A stretch of 64,000 nucleotides of DNA. Origin: Streptomyces griseoviridis. Lineage in GTDB: Bacteria > Actinomycetota > Actinomycetes > Streptomycetales > Streptomycetaceae. The notes beneath the pieces were generated by a model, which did not search any database, was not told the origin of the DNA, and was given only the letters and a program-made list of their open reading frames with translations. The DNA lies in contig BMSM01000006.1 of NCBI GenBank assembly GCA_014649155.1, forward strand, positions 1 to 64,000. The letters run 5' to 3'. The position numbers and the translations under genes were made by a program. This document shows, piece after piece, positions 44,087 to 52,777 of the stretch; within the stretch, counting starts at the first letter, position 1, and each line of letters begins with the position of its first letter.

Positions 44087-44197
44087 GGCGGGGTTCTCCT
44101 TCCACGCGCGGGGTCGCCCGGTGACCCTATGCGCCGGCGCCGGCCGGCCGAGGCGCGGTCCCCCGGCGTGCGGGAGGGGTCCGGCCCGGTACGGGGT

Positions 44198-44965
44198 TCA
44201 GTCGTCCGGGTTCAGCCGCCGGCGGTTGCTGATCACGTCCTCCGCCGCCTCCTGGACCGTACGGCCGTGGGAGAAGGCGTGGCCGCGCAGGCGGGCCAGG
44301 GCCTCCTCGGAGCCGATGCCGAGCTGGGCCATGATCATGCCGACCGCCTGGTGGACGCGGTCATGGCCGCCGGCCGGGCCGTTCAGCCAGGACCGGCCGC
44401 CCGGCCGTTCGTCGTCCTCCCCGTGCGGCAGGGCCATCAGGGCCATGGTCATCACGCCGGCGATCAGCCACGCCGTACGCAGTTGCTCGTCGGTGAGCCC
44501 GCCCGGGATGTCGCGGTACAGGTCGAGGGTGCCCAGGCACACCGTGTCGCTGCCGAGCGGCAGCGCGTACACCGCCCGCACCCCGGCCGCCGCCGCCTGC
44601 TGGGCGTACACGGGCCAGCGTCCCACCGCCGCGTCCTCGGTGAGATCGCGGACCAGCACCGGGGCGCCGGTCCGCGCGGCGTGCACACAGGGCCCGTCGC
44701 CGAGGGTGGCCTGGATCTCCGCCACCCGGTCGGCCCGCTCGCCGCTGGCGCACAGCCGCACCGGCACGCCGTCGCTGCGCAGCGACACGCTCGCGCCGGA
44801 CACCGGCAGCAGCCGTACCAGCACCCCGCACAGCCGCCCCGGCACCTCGTCGGGCGGGGCGTCCCCGACGCCCCGGGCGATCAGGTCGGCGACATCGCCC
44901 GCACCCGGTTCCGGGCGCCGCTCCGGCCGGCCGGCGGGCCACCGGACCTCGTCGCTGGGCGGCAC
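44198..44965 (-). CDS. GAF-ANTAR domain protein
   Basis: A 255-residue product; GTG at 44965 has GAAGGAGG upstream. A GAF domain occupies about residues 35-165 (ASVSLRSDGVPVRLCASGER, GPCVHAARTGAPVLVRDL). The ANTAR RNA-binding domain is at about 190-250 (VHQAVGMIMAQLGIGSEEAL, TVQEAAEDVI). ANTAR proteins bind dual hairpins in nascent mRNA to block termination. Two hairpin elements lie directly upstream of this gene. Confidence 0.92.
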   Translation of the reverse strand: MPPSDEVRWPAGRPERRPEPGAGDVADLIARGVGDAPPDEVPGRLCGVLVRLLPVSGASVSLRSDGVPVRLCASGERADRVAEIQATLGDGPCVHAARTGAPVLVRDLTEDAAVGRWPVYAQQAAAAGVRAVYALPLGSDTVCLGTLDLYRDIPGGLTDEQLRTAWLIAGVMTMALMALPHGEDDERPGGRSWLNGPAGGHDRVHQAVGMIMAQLGIGSEEALARLRGHAFSHGRTVQEAAEDVISNRRRLNPDD

Positions 44966-44986
44966 GCCACCGCCTCCTTCACCACT

Positions 44987-45083
44987 AGGGCCTGTCGTTC
45001 GGATCACGCCGCAGACGCGGGGCCTCACCGGCGCGAGGAAGACGCAGCCGATTCCCCGCGACCTGATCCGGACGACAGGCCCT
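44987..45083. mobile_element. MITE-like hairpin element, copy 1
   Basis: A 97-bp element with 20-bp terminal inverted repeats (44987-45006 and 45064-45083) that differ at one position. The arms continue imperfectly inward (GACGCGGGG against CCCCGCG). There is no coding capacity. A diverged second copy follows immediately. Confidence 0.7.
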
Positions 45084-45178
45084 GAAGCCTGTCCTGCGGA
45101 TCACGCCGAGGACGCGGGACTCACCGCGCCGGCACGTCACCGTCCATACCCCGCGACCCGATCCGGACGACCGGCCCC
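45084..45178. mobile_element. MITE-like hairpin element, copy 2 (diverged)
   Basis: About 95 bp with the same layout as copy 1: GCCTGTCCTGCGGATCACGC at the left, CCCCGCGACC and GATCCGGACGACCGGCCC at the right. It is a tandem, more divergent copy. Neither copy has a visible target-site duplication. Confidence 0.6.
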
Positions 45179-45261
45179 AGGGCGAAGCCCCGACTACCCG
45201 GGTCCGACCAGGCGAAACCAGCTTTCGCGGAGCGCGGCACGAGCGGGCCGGGGGCCGGCCG

Positions 45262-45981
45262 TCAGGGCCGCTCGTACGGGTTCGCCGGCTGCGTGGTGCG
45301 CCGTACCCGGTCCGCGTCCACCACCGGCGGCCACGCCGCGTCCGTGCCGAGCCCGCCCTCGGGGTGCCAGGTGCCGGTGACGGTGACCCAGGCGCCGTCG
45401 GCCGGGGCGCCGGCCGCCGCGACGCCGCGCACCTCGGCCTTGCCGGTGGTGGCGTCGGCGGCGCAGCAGGTGACGAGGAGCCGGGTGACGTACCAGGTGC
45501 CGTCGTCGTCCCGGGTGACGAAACCGGTCAGACGGACGGTACGGCCCGCCAGGGAGCGTCCGCTGTCGTAGATCGCGCGGGAGGAGAACTCGGCGAGGGT
45601 CAGCTCCACCGGGTCCCCGGACGGCAGCGCGGGGAAGGTGCCGACGCCCTGCGCGGCGCGGGCCGCCGCCTCGCGTTCGGCGCTGTAGGTGCCGAGGGCG
45701 GGCGGCGGGAAGAGGAGCAGGGCGAGGGCGGGGAGGGTGAGGAGCCGGGCGACGCGGGGGCCGGCGGGGCCATGGGCGTGGCCGTGACCGTCGTCCGCGG
45801 CCTCCGTGCGCCGGGCGACCGCCGACGCCGCCGCCAGCAGCACCAGCACCACCCCGGAGACGATCAGGTACGGCCGCAGCCCGGCCTGCACGTACCGCAG
45901 GTACAGCTCCGAGAAGAGCGAGACGCGCAGCACCGCCGCGCCGGTCAGCGCGAGCAGCGCGGAGGGCCCGAAACGCCTCAC
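45262..45981 (-). CDS. TIGR03943-family membrane protein
   Basis: A 239-residue product starting with GTG at 45981, overlapping the permease stop. Two membrane helices occupy residues 5-55, then a His-rich HGHAHG stretch, another helix (LLTLPALALLLFPPPALG) and a C-terminal OB-like domain (VRLTGFVTRDD, YVTRLLVTCCAADA, VTVTGTWHPEG) that is the hallmark of the family. It pairs with the permease; such pairs are often zinc-regulated, but no Zur box was found here. Confidence 0.88.
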   Translation of the reverse strand: MRRFGPSALLALTGAAVLRVSLFSELYLRYVQAGLRPYLIVSGVVLVLLAAASAVARRTEAADDGHGHAHGPAGPRVARLLTLPALALLLFPPPALGTYSAEREAAARAAQGVGTFPALPSGDPVELTLAEFSSRAIYDSGRSLAGRTVRLTGFVTRDDDGTWYVTRLLVTCCAADATTGKAEVRGVAAAGAPADGAWVTVTGTWHPEGGLGTDAAWPPVVDADRVRRTTQPANPYERP

Positions 45982-46997
45982 AGCAGCCACCACCCCGCGA
46001 ACGCGCTGCACGCCACCGCCACCACCCACGTCACCGACGCGAACCGCACCGCGAAGGCCCGCCCGAAGGTCCCCGCCTGGAGCGCGATCAGCTTCAGGTC
46101 GACCATCGGGCCGACCACCATGAACGCCAGCCGGGCCGTCGGCGGGAACCCGCTCAGCGACGCCGCGACGAACGCGTCCGCCTCGCTGCACACGCACAGC
46201 ACCACCGCGAGCAGGGCGAGCAGCGGCACCGACAGCCAGGCGGACCCCGTGAAGACGTCGAGGACGGTACGGGGGACCGCGAGGCCGAAGGTGGCCGCCG
46301 CACCCGCGCCGAGCACGAGGAACCCGCCCGCGTGCAGGAAGTCGTGCCGCAGCCCGGCCAGGAACCCGCCGAGGCCGTACGACGTGCCGGGCCCCGCCGG
46401 CCGCCGCGGCGGGCGCAGCCACGCTTCCTTGCCGAACCGGGCCCACAGCCAGCCCATCAGCACGGCCGTGCCGAGCGAGGCGGCCAGCCGGCCCAGCACC
46501 ATCGACGGCTGCCCGGGGAACGCGATCGACGTCGCGACCAGGACGACCGGGTTGATCGCGGGCGCCGACAGCAGGAACGCGAGGGCCGCCGCGGGGGCGA
46601 CCCCGCGCCGGATCAGGGACCCGGCCACCGGCACCGACGCGCACTCGCACCCCGGCAGCACGACACCCGCCGCGCCCGCGACCGGCACCGCCAGCGCCGG
46701 GCTGCGGGGCAGCAGCCGGGCGAGGACCCGGTCGGGCACGAACGCGCCGAGCGCCGCCGACACCACCGTGCCCAGCAGCAGGAACGGCACCCCCTGGACG
46801 ACGACCGCGGTGAACACCGTCCACCAGGCCGCCACCGCCGGGGTGTACAGATCGAGGGCGACGACCGGGCCGAGCACCGAGACGACGGTGGCGACCGCGA
46901 TCAGCGCGGCCCCGCCGACGACGGCGTACAGCAGCGCGCGCAGCGCGAGCCGCAGCGCGTCGGCCGCCGTCCGCCGCGCCCGGTACCGGTTCTCCAT
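45978..46997 (-). CDS. Permease of the DUF318/YraQ type
   Basis: A 339-residue membrane protein with about 8 helices. Family landmarks are VVLPGCECASVPVAGSLIRR, AFLLSAPAINPVVLVATSIA and CSEADAFVAASLSG, with Cys residues probably binding metal or thiol substrate. Forms a two-gene operon with the TIGR03943 gene. Relatives are proposed exporters or importers of metals or organic arsenicals; substrate unknown. Confidence 0.92.
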   Translation of the reverse strand: MENRYRARRTAADALRLALRALLYAVVGGAALIAVATVVSVLGPVVALDLYTPAVAAWWTVFTAVVVQGVPFLLLGTVVSAALGAFVPDRVLARLLPRSPALAVPVAGAAGVVLPGCECASVPVAGSLIRRGVAPAAALAFLLSAPAINPVVLVATSIAFPGQPSMVLGRLAASLGTAVLMGWLWARFGKEAWLRPPRRPAGPGTSYGLGGFLAGLRHDFLHAGGFLVLGAGAAATFGLAVPRTVLDVFTGSAWLSVPLLALLAVVLCVCSEADAFVAASLSGFPPTARLAFMVVGPMVDLKLIALQAGTFGRAFAVRFASVTWVVAVACSAFAGWWLL

Positions 46998-47040
46998 CCG
47001 CGCAACCTAGCCACGCCCCCTGTGCGCGGCCCCGCACTCC

Positions 47041-48399
47041 TCACAGAGGAGGCTGTGCGGGCGCGGGCCCCAGCGTCGTCGTGCCCGGGGCCGTACGGTG
47101 GCCCAGTCCCGTGCGGTACGCGTCCAGGGCGGCCTCCACCCGGCCGGTGCGGCGCAGCAGGTCGCCCAGCAGCCGGCACAGGTCGGCCAGGTCGCCGGCC
47201 GCGCCCGCCCGTTCCAGCAGGCTGAGCGCGCGGACGTAGTGCTCCTCGGCGGCCTCGGTGTCCCGGGCGTCCTCGGCGATGATGCCGAGCAGCCGGTGCG
47301 CGCCGGCCGCGTGCACGGCGCCCCGCTCGGAGGTGAGGTCGTCCGTCACCGCGCGCAGCAGCGACGCGGCCTCACCTGATCTGCCGCGCCGGCGCAGGAC
47401 GTCGGCGAGTTCCACGGCGACCTGGCTGGTGTAGAGGGCGGCACGCTTGGCGGACAGCATGTCCAGCGCCTGCCGCAGCTCGGCCTCGGCCTCCGCGAGG
47501 CGGCCGTCCTGCGCGCGGACGTAGCCGCGCATCCAGTGGCAGTTGGCCAGTTCGGTACGGAGCTGGAGGGTGCGGTACAGCTCGGCCGCCTTCGCCAGGG
47601 AGGCGTCGGCCTCGGCGAGGCGGCCCTCGGCGAGCAGGGTGCGGGCGACGGACCGGTGCATCCGGGCGACCAGCGCGGGGTCGCCCGCCCGCGGGGCGAG
47701 GGCGAGGGCCAGCTCGGCGGCCTGGGCGGCGCGGGCGTGGGCGCCCAGGTCCATGTACGGGCCGATGGCGCTGGCGTAGAGGAGGAGCAGCGCGTCGGGG
47801 TCGTGCAGGCCGGTGCGGTTCAGCTCGTCGAGGGTGGATTCGAGGAGGTAGACGGCGTAGCGCAGCTCCCCGGCGAGGTAGTGGGCGAGCGCCCGGCCGC
47901 GCAGGGCCGGGACCCGGGCGGGCAGCGGGGCGTCGGCCAGGCAGCGTTCCGCCCGCTCGAAGTACTCGCGTCCGGCGGTCAGTTCGCCCTGCTCCACCGC
48001 GCACTCCCCGAGCCCGAGCAGCGCGGCGGCCTCCAGCTCGGCCAGCCCGTGCGCCGCGGCCTCGGCGCGCAGTGCGGCGTAGCTCTCGGCGGCGGCCTCG
48101 GCGGCGCCGGTGGCCAGGGCGCGCTGCGCCTCGGTCAGCCGCAGCCGCAGGTCGGTCGCGAGGTGCGGCGGGCGCCCGGTGACCAGTTCCTCGAAGGCGA
48201 CGCCCAGCCGTCCGGCGATGTGCCGCAGCGCCTCGTCGGAGGGGCGGACGCGGCCCGCCTCCAGCGTCGAGACGTAGGCGGGCGTGTACGCCGGTTCCGC
48301 CAGCTGCCGCTGGGTCAGTCCGCGGTCGGCCCGCAGCCGCTGCACCCGGCGTCCGATGACGGCCGGATCGTCCCGGTCTCCCACTGCCAACTCCCCCAT
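47041..48399 (-). CDS. XRE-family regulator with TPR domain
   Basis: A 452-residue product. XRE HTH at about residues 14-72 (VQRLRADRGLTQRQLAEPA, TPAYVSTLEAGRVRPSDEAL). Residues about 85-440 are a continuous helical TPR-type array (RAERCLADAPLPARVPALRG, YLAGELRYAVYLLESTLDEL, AEAELRQALDMLSAKRA). HTH plus TPR is the layout of peptide-responsive regulators of the RRNPP type, although many actinobacterial members lack a known ligand. A small secreted-peptide gene diverges from it, sharing a palindromic promoter region. Confidence 0.93.
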   Translation of the reverse strand: MGELAVGDRDDPAVIGRRVQRLRADRGLTQRQLAEPAYTPAYVSTLEAGRVRPSDEALRHIAGRLGVAFEELVTGRPPHLATDLRLRLTEAQRALATGAAEAAAESYAALRAEAAAHGLAELEAAALLGLGECAVEQGELTAGREYFERAERCLADAPLPARVPALRGRALAHYLAGELRYAVYLLESTLDELNRTGLHDPDALLLLYASAIGPYMDLGAHARAAQAAELALALAPRAGDPALVARMHRSVARTLLAEGRLAEADASLAKAAELYRTLQLRTELANCHWMRGYVRAQDGRLAEAEAELRQALDMLSAKRAALYTSQVAVELADVLRRRGRSGEAASLLRAVTDDLTSERGAVHAAGAHRLLGIIAEDARDTEAAEEHYVRALSLLERAGAAGDLADLCRLLGDLLRRTGRVEAALDAYRTGLGHRTAPGTTTLGPAPAQPPL

Positions 48400-48431
48400 G
48401 GCCCCTTGCCGTTCGGCATGTCCGGCCCTAG

Positions 48432-48459
48432 GTTAAACCGAGAGTTAAGCGTGTTTAAC
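48432..48459. promoter_or_regulatory. GTTAAAC-N14-GTTTAAC inverted repeat
   Basis: Perfect inverted heptamers at 48432-48438 and 48453-48459, with an extra GTTAA at 48444-48448 between them. It lies in the 143-bp region between the XRE-TPR gene and the small peptide gene, the AT-richest patch nearby, and is a likely operator for the regulator in both directions. Confidence 0.6.
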
Positions 48460-48542
48460 AGTTCGCTGTAAGTCGTTCCCGTCCCTCTCGTCCCCCTGGT
48501 CCCGTCCGCTCCTCCCCGTCCGCCCGCTGCCGCGAGGTCGCC

Positions 48543-48716
48543 GTGCTCGAACGCCCACGCACCGCCGAGCGTTACGTCCGGGCCGCCGTCGCCGCCGCCG
48601 TCGCCACGGCCTGCCTGCTGCTGGCCGGAAACACCGGCCCGGCGCACTCGGCACAGCACCCGCCGGCCCCGCCCGGCCCCTCGGCCCAGGACGACCTCAC
48701 CGACCGCCGTCCCTAG
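48543..48716 (+). CDS. Small secreted peptide, candidate signal
   Basis: A 57-residue product. GTG at 48543 follows GAGG (7-base spacing). After a basic N-terminus (LERPRTAERYVR) comes a hydrophobic signal segment (AAVAAAVATACLLLAG) with a likely cleavage after AHSA, leaving a short tail with PAPPGPSAQDDLTDRRP at its C-terminus. It diverges from the XRE-TPR regulator. The layout resembles regulator/pro-peptide pairs, but this is by arrangement only. Its stop is 11 bases from the convergent solute-binding gene. Confidence 0.6.
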   Translation: MLERPRTAERYVRAAVAAAVATACLLLAGNTGPAHSAQHPPAPPGPSAQDDLTDRRP

Positions 48717-48727
48717 GCCGCGCGGGT

Positions 48728-50116
48728 CTACCCCGGCAGCACCCGGCGCAGCGCCGCGTCCAGTGTCCTCGCCAGGGTCGCGTCGTCGGGCGGATCGGTG
48801 CCGAAGAGGGGGCCGAGCCGGGCGGTGAGCGTCTGGGTGAACGCCCCGTACAGCGGGGTCCTGGGCCGGTGCGCCGCCCGCCGCAGCGCGGGGAGCAGCA
48901 CGGTGCGGGCGTAGGCGGGCCGGTCGGCGCCGTCCCTCGGCATCCGGTCGGAGCGCTCCCCGCTGGGCGTGGCCGAGGGCGTCCCCGCGACGTCCGCCGG
49001 GCACCGCAGCCGGTCGTCGGTGTACGCCGAGACGCGCGTCGCCGCGAACCCGGCGTCCAGCAGGCAGCGTTCGCTCTCCTTGCCGGTGAGGAACTCGATC
49101 AGCTCGGCCGCCTTGCCCGCCCGCCGCGACCCGGCGGCCACCGCCAGGTTCTGGCCGCCCAGCACCGCCCGCCCCGGCAGCGCCGTCACGCCCAGCCGGC
49201 CGGCCGGGAAGGTCCGGTGCAGGGTGCGGTACACCCACGGCCAGTGCCGCAGGAACGTCGTACGGCCGTCCGCGAAGTCGGCGAGGGAGGCCGCCTCGTC
49301 GGACTGCGCGGCGTCCGGCAGCGTGTACGGCGTGGCGGTGCGGCGGCGCAGCTCGGCGATGCCCCGGGTCAGCTCCTCGACGGTCGCGGTGTAGCGGCCC
49401 TCCTCGTCGGTGAGGGTGATCCCGCCCGCCGCCGAGGCGAACGCCTCCACGGCGTTGACGGTGCGGCCCTCGTAGGCGGCGAGCTGGGTGGTCCAGCCCT
49501 TCTCGTAGCCCGGGATGTCGTCCTGCTCGTCCAGGACGTCGATCAGGTTCTCCAGCGTCCGCCAGGTGCCGAAGCCGTCCAGCTCCGTCCGGGTCAGGCC
49601 GGCCCGTTCGAGGTGGTCGCGCCGGTAGTAGAGGAGGCCGACGTCGCTGTTGAACGGCACCGCGTACACCCGCCCGTCCCAGCGGGCGGTGCCGGCCACC
49701 GGGCCGATGACGTCCGGGTCGTCGACCAGGGCCCCGGGCAGCGGGCGGACCAGTCCGGCGGCGGCGAACTCCGGGACCCAGGTGACGTCCAGGTTGACCA
49801 CGTCGTAGGCGGAGCTGCCGGACTGGAGGGCGCCGAGGAGCTGGCCGCGCTGTTCGTCGGCGCTGCCGGGGAGTTCCACCAGACGGGCCCGGAACTCGTG
49901 GCCCGCCTTCTCCTGCCGCTCGTTCCAGGCGTCGATCAGGCGGCGGCGCACCCCGTTCTGCCCGGTGACGTCCCGGCCGCTGGCCACCACGATGTCGCCG
50001 GGCACGTCACCGGAGGGCGCCGGTCCGGTGCCGTCCCCGCCGCCACCGCCGGTGCAGGCGGCGGGCGCGAGCAGCAGAGCGGCCAGGAGCGTGCCGAGCA
50101 GGCGGCGCCGGGGCAT
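48728..50116 (-). CDS. Solute-binding lipoprotein of the caspase operon
   Basis: A 462-residue product. The N-terminal MPRRRLLGTLLAALLLAPAAC looks like a lipoprotein signal with Cys at residue 21, although the -3 position is Pro. The body is an ABC-type family 1 solute-binding fold: DIVVASGRDVTG, SSAYDVVNLDVTWVPEFAAA, VYAVPFNSDVGLLYYRRDHL and FLTGKESERCLLDAGF. No transporter permease or ATPase is nearby. Its ATG overlaps the stop of the caspase gene, so it is expressed with that system and probably binds an extracellular ligand. Confidence 0.9.
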   Translation of the reverse strand: MPRRRLLGTLLAALLLAPAACTGGGGGDGTGPAPSGDVPGDIVVASGRDVTGQNGVRRRLIDAWNERQEKAGHEFRARLVELPGSADEQRGQLLGALQSGSSAYDVVNLDVTWVPEFAAAGLVRPLPGALVDDPDVIGPVAGTARWDGRVYAVPFNSDVGLLYYRRDHLERAGLTRTELDGFGTWRTLENLIDVLDEQDDIPGYEKGWTTQLAAYEGRTVNAVEAFASAAGGITLTDEEGRYTATVEELTRGIAELRRRTATPYTLPDAAQSDEAASLADFADGRTTFLRHWPWVYRTLHRTFPAGRLGVTALPGRAVLGGQNLAVAAGSRRAGKAAELIEFLTGKESERCLLDAGFAATRVSAYTDDRLRCPADVAGTPSATPSGERSDRMPRDGADRPAYARTVLLPALRRAAHRPRTPLYGAFTQTLTARLGPLFGTDPPDDATLARTLDAALRRVLPG

Positions 50117-52773
50117 CAGTCCGCCCCCGTCCCGGTGCGGGCGACCTCGTCGTGCAGGGCGGAGCCCAGGTCGTCGCCGGCGTCCAGGCAGCGCCCGCCG
50201 CTCACCTCGGCGATCCGGGCGTCCGGCCGGCCCGGGTCGCAGCCGCCGCCCGCCAGCGACACCGTCGTCACGGGCACGTCGGCGGCGCGGGCCGCGGCGA
50301 GCACCTCCGCCAGCCGGTCGCCGGTGAGCCGCCCGGCGTCCTCGTCGTCGGTGACGTACACGATCAGGCCGGGCCGCGCCCGCTCGGCGGCCCGCCGCTC
50401 CATGTGGTCGACGGCGGCGAGCAGCGCCCGGTGCGGATCGGCGTCGGCGGCGTGGGTGACGGCGGCCCTGGCGAGGGTCCGCTCGGCGTCCCGGCGCCGG
50501 TGCGGTCCGGTCGGCAGCAGGGTGTCGTACGGGTCGTCGCCCGAGCCGTACACCGCCCACACGCCGTACTCGTCGCGCGCCCCGAGGCCGCCCAGCGAGC
50601 GGGCGAGCAGACCGGGGCCGCCGCTCGGCCCGTCCCACACGTCGCGCATCGAACGGGAGCTGTCCAGCAGGAACAGCACCCGGCCCGGCCCGTTGACGCC
50701 CCGGTAGGCGGTGAGCGCCGCCTCCATCGCGTCCCGGCCGGCCGGCTCGATCAGCGGAGAGGGCGCCGCGAGGACCCCGTAGGCCCGGTCGTCCTCGGCG
50801 AGCAGCGGGCGTTCGCCCTCCGCGGAGCGGAAACCGGCGCCGGCGAACACCGCCCGTCCGCCCGGCCCGGCCAGCCACCGGCGGAACCCCTCGGCGGCGG
50901 CGTCCCGCTGCTCCGCGTCGCGGTCGGCGCCCTGCCAGCGGACCCGGACGAAGACCGGCTCAAGACCGGGCACGTCCCCCGGGTACTGGGCCATCCGCGG
51001 GACGCGCCGCGCGCTGTCGCAGGACACCCCGCTCTTCAGCAGGAACTCGGGGACCAGGGCGGCGGTGCGGTCGTCGACGGCGTCGTCGTCGGGCAGCGCG
51101 CACAGCAGCTCGGCGGCGGTCGGGGCGGGCGGGCCGGACTGCGCGACCCGGCGCTCGGCCCCGGTGGCGTCCCGGGCGGCGGCGCCGGAGTGGGTGCCGT
51201 ACAGGCCGATCGTGGCGAGCAGCCCGGTGTCGGCGAACTCCGGGTCGGGGCGGCGCACCTCGGCCCCGGGGTGCCGGCCGCGCAGGGTGTCGATCATCCG
51301 GTTCAGGTCGACGGAGACGCGTTCCTCCTGCGACTCGGCGGCCAGTTCCTGCGGGACGGCGAGGACGACGGGGGAGTACGCGAACGGCTGCCGGTCCGCC
51401 TCCAGCGCGGCCACCGCGTCGGTGTCCCGCCCGGTGGTGACCCGGGCGACGTCGGCGGGCGAGCCGGGTATCCAGACATCCGGCTGGGGGCCGACGTCGC
51501 GCTGCGGGTTGGGGTCGTCACCCGGTTCCTTCCAGGCACCGGTCTGCCGGCGCAGGGCGGTGACCGCGTCGGCGGTGCCCGCGCCGTAGACGGTGAGACC
51601 GGCACGGCGGCAGCCGTCGTCCGTGGTGTTCTCGTCGGAGACCAGATAGGCGTCGGCGGCGGCGCGCACGGTCGGCTCCAGATCCGGGTCGGCCAGCACG
51701 CGCAGCTCCGGCGGCGGTACGCAGACAGTGCCGGACCCCGCCGGGGCGAGGACCCGGTACGCGCCGACGCCGGCGGCGGCGAGGAGCAGCAGCGCGAGGA
51801 GGAGGGTGAGGGGGGCCGGGAGGCGGGGGCGGGGCTCCTCGGGCGGGAGGTCGGGGGTGGGCCCGGGGGGATCGGGGGTGGGCTCGGAGGGCTCTGGGGC
51901 CGGCTGCCCTACGGGTGTCGGGGTCGGGGCGGGCGCGGGCGCGGGCGCCGACGTGGACGCGGGCGCCGGTGTGGGGGCGGGTGCCGGCGTGGGCGCCGGC
52001 GTGGGCGCGGGGGCGGGGGCGGGCGCGGGGGCGGGCGCCCACAGCAGGACGTCCTCCCCCGGCTCCGCCCGGCTCTGCGGCTCCCAGGGGGCGCCCCGTA
52101 CCGTCCGGTACCCGCCGGCCGCCATCCGCTCCCGCAGCCGCTCCGCCAGCCCCCCGAACCACAGCTCCGCCCCGCCCTCCTCCTCCAGTGCCCGCAGCAG
52201 CTCGGCGGTGAACGGCGTCGGCGTGCGCGGATCGCCCGCGTCCGTACGGTGGTTGGCCTGCACGCTCATCAGCAGCAGCACCCGCCGCTTGTCGCGGAAG
52301 GTCTCCCACAGCCACGCCGCGTTGCCGGCGAAACAGCAGTCGAGGACGATCACGATCCGCCGGGCCGGACTCGCCGCGAGCACCGTCAGCACGGTGGTGA
52401 ACATCTCCGCGCCCGGGAACACCGCGTGCCCGCCCGCCACCACACTGGCGTTGCGCATCTGGAGGAACAGTTCGTCGCCCGCGCTGGGGATCGCCCCGTG
52501 CCCGGCGAAGTACAGCAGCAGGACGCCCTCGGCCTCGTCGGCGGCGGCGCGCAGCGACCGGCTGAAGTCGTCCAGCGTCGGCGACCGGGACAGCGTGATC
52601 TCCCGGTCGCCGAAGACCCGGCCGCGCAGCAGCGCGTCCCGCAGCCGGTTGAGGTGGTGCTTGACCGCGGGCAGGTCGCAGGGCACACCGTGCGGCGGCT
52701 CCGTGAAGTCGTACTCGGACACCCCGACCAGCAGCGCCCGGTTCACCAGCTCACGCGGGTCGAAACCGGCCAC
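50116..52773 (-). CDS. Caspase-TM-solute-binding-VWA fusion protein
   Basis: An 885-residue product. Residues 1-245 form a caspase/C14 domain: first strand NRALLVGVSEYDF, catalytic His92 in YFAGHG and Cys147 in VLDCCFAG. A Pro/Ala/Thr linker (about 246-318) leads to a membrane helix (about 322-340), preceded by RPR, so the caspase should be cytoplasmic. Residues about 350-690 are a solute-binding-like domain (PELRVLADPDLEPTVRAAAD, PDVWIPGSPADVARVT, FAYSPVVLAVP). A VWA domain follows (about 696-880) with MIDAS D704, S706 and S708. I infer a receptor that couples an outside signal to a protease inside. Confidence 0.9.
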   Translation of the reverse strand: MAGFDPRELVNRALLVGVSEYDFTEPPHGVPCDLPAVKHHLNRLRDALLRGRVFGDREITLSRSPTLDDFSRSLRAAADEAEGVLLLYFAGHGAIPSAGDELFLQMRNASVVAGGHAVFPGAEMFTTVLTVLAASPARRIVIVLDCCFAGNAAWLWETFRDKRRVLLLMSVQANHRTDAGDPRTPTPFTAELLRALEEEGGAELWFGGLAERLRERMAAGGYRTVRGAPWEPQSRAEPGEDVLLWAPAPAPAPAPAPTPAPTPAPAPTPAPASTSAPAPAPAPTPTPVGQPAPEPSEPTPDPPGPTPDLPPEEPRPRLPAPLTLLLALLLLAAAGVGAYRVLAPAGSGTVCVPPPELRVLADPDLEPTVRAAADAYLVSDENTTDDGCRRAGLTVYGAGTADAVTALRRQTGAWKEPGDDPNPQRDVGPQPDVWIPGSPADVARVTTGRDTDAVAALEADRQPFAYSPVVLAVPQELAAESQEERVSVDLNRMIDTLRGRHPGAEVRRPDPEFADTGLLATIGLYGTHSGAAARDATGAERRVAQSGPPAPTAAELLCALPDDDAVDDRTAALVPEFLLKSGVSCDSARRVPRMAQYPGDVPGLEPVFVRVRWQGADRDAEQRDAAAEGFRRWLAGPGGRAVFAGAGFRSAEGERPLLAEDDRAYGVLAAPSPLIEPAGRDAMEAALTAYRGVNGPGRVLFLLDSSRSMRDVWDGPSGGPGLLARSLGGLGARDEYGVWAVYGSGDDPYDTLLPTGPHRRRDAERTLARAAVTHAADADPHRALLAAVDHMERRAAERARPGLIVYVTDDEDAGRLTGDRLAEVLAAARAADVPVTTVSLAGGGCDPGRPDARIAEVSGGRCLDAGDDLGSALHDEVARTGTGAD

Positions 52774-52777
52774 CGGC

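Noticed and set aside
48728..50116. Ordinary sugar ABC transporter binding protein
   Set aside because: No permease or ATPase genes are adjacent; its start overlaps the caspase gene, so it belongs to that operon.
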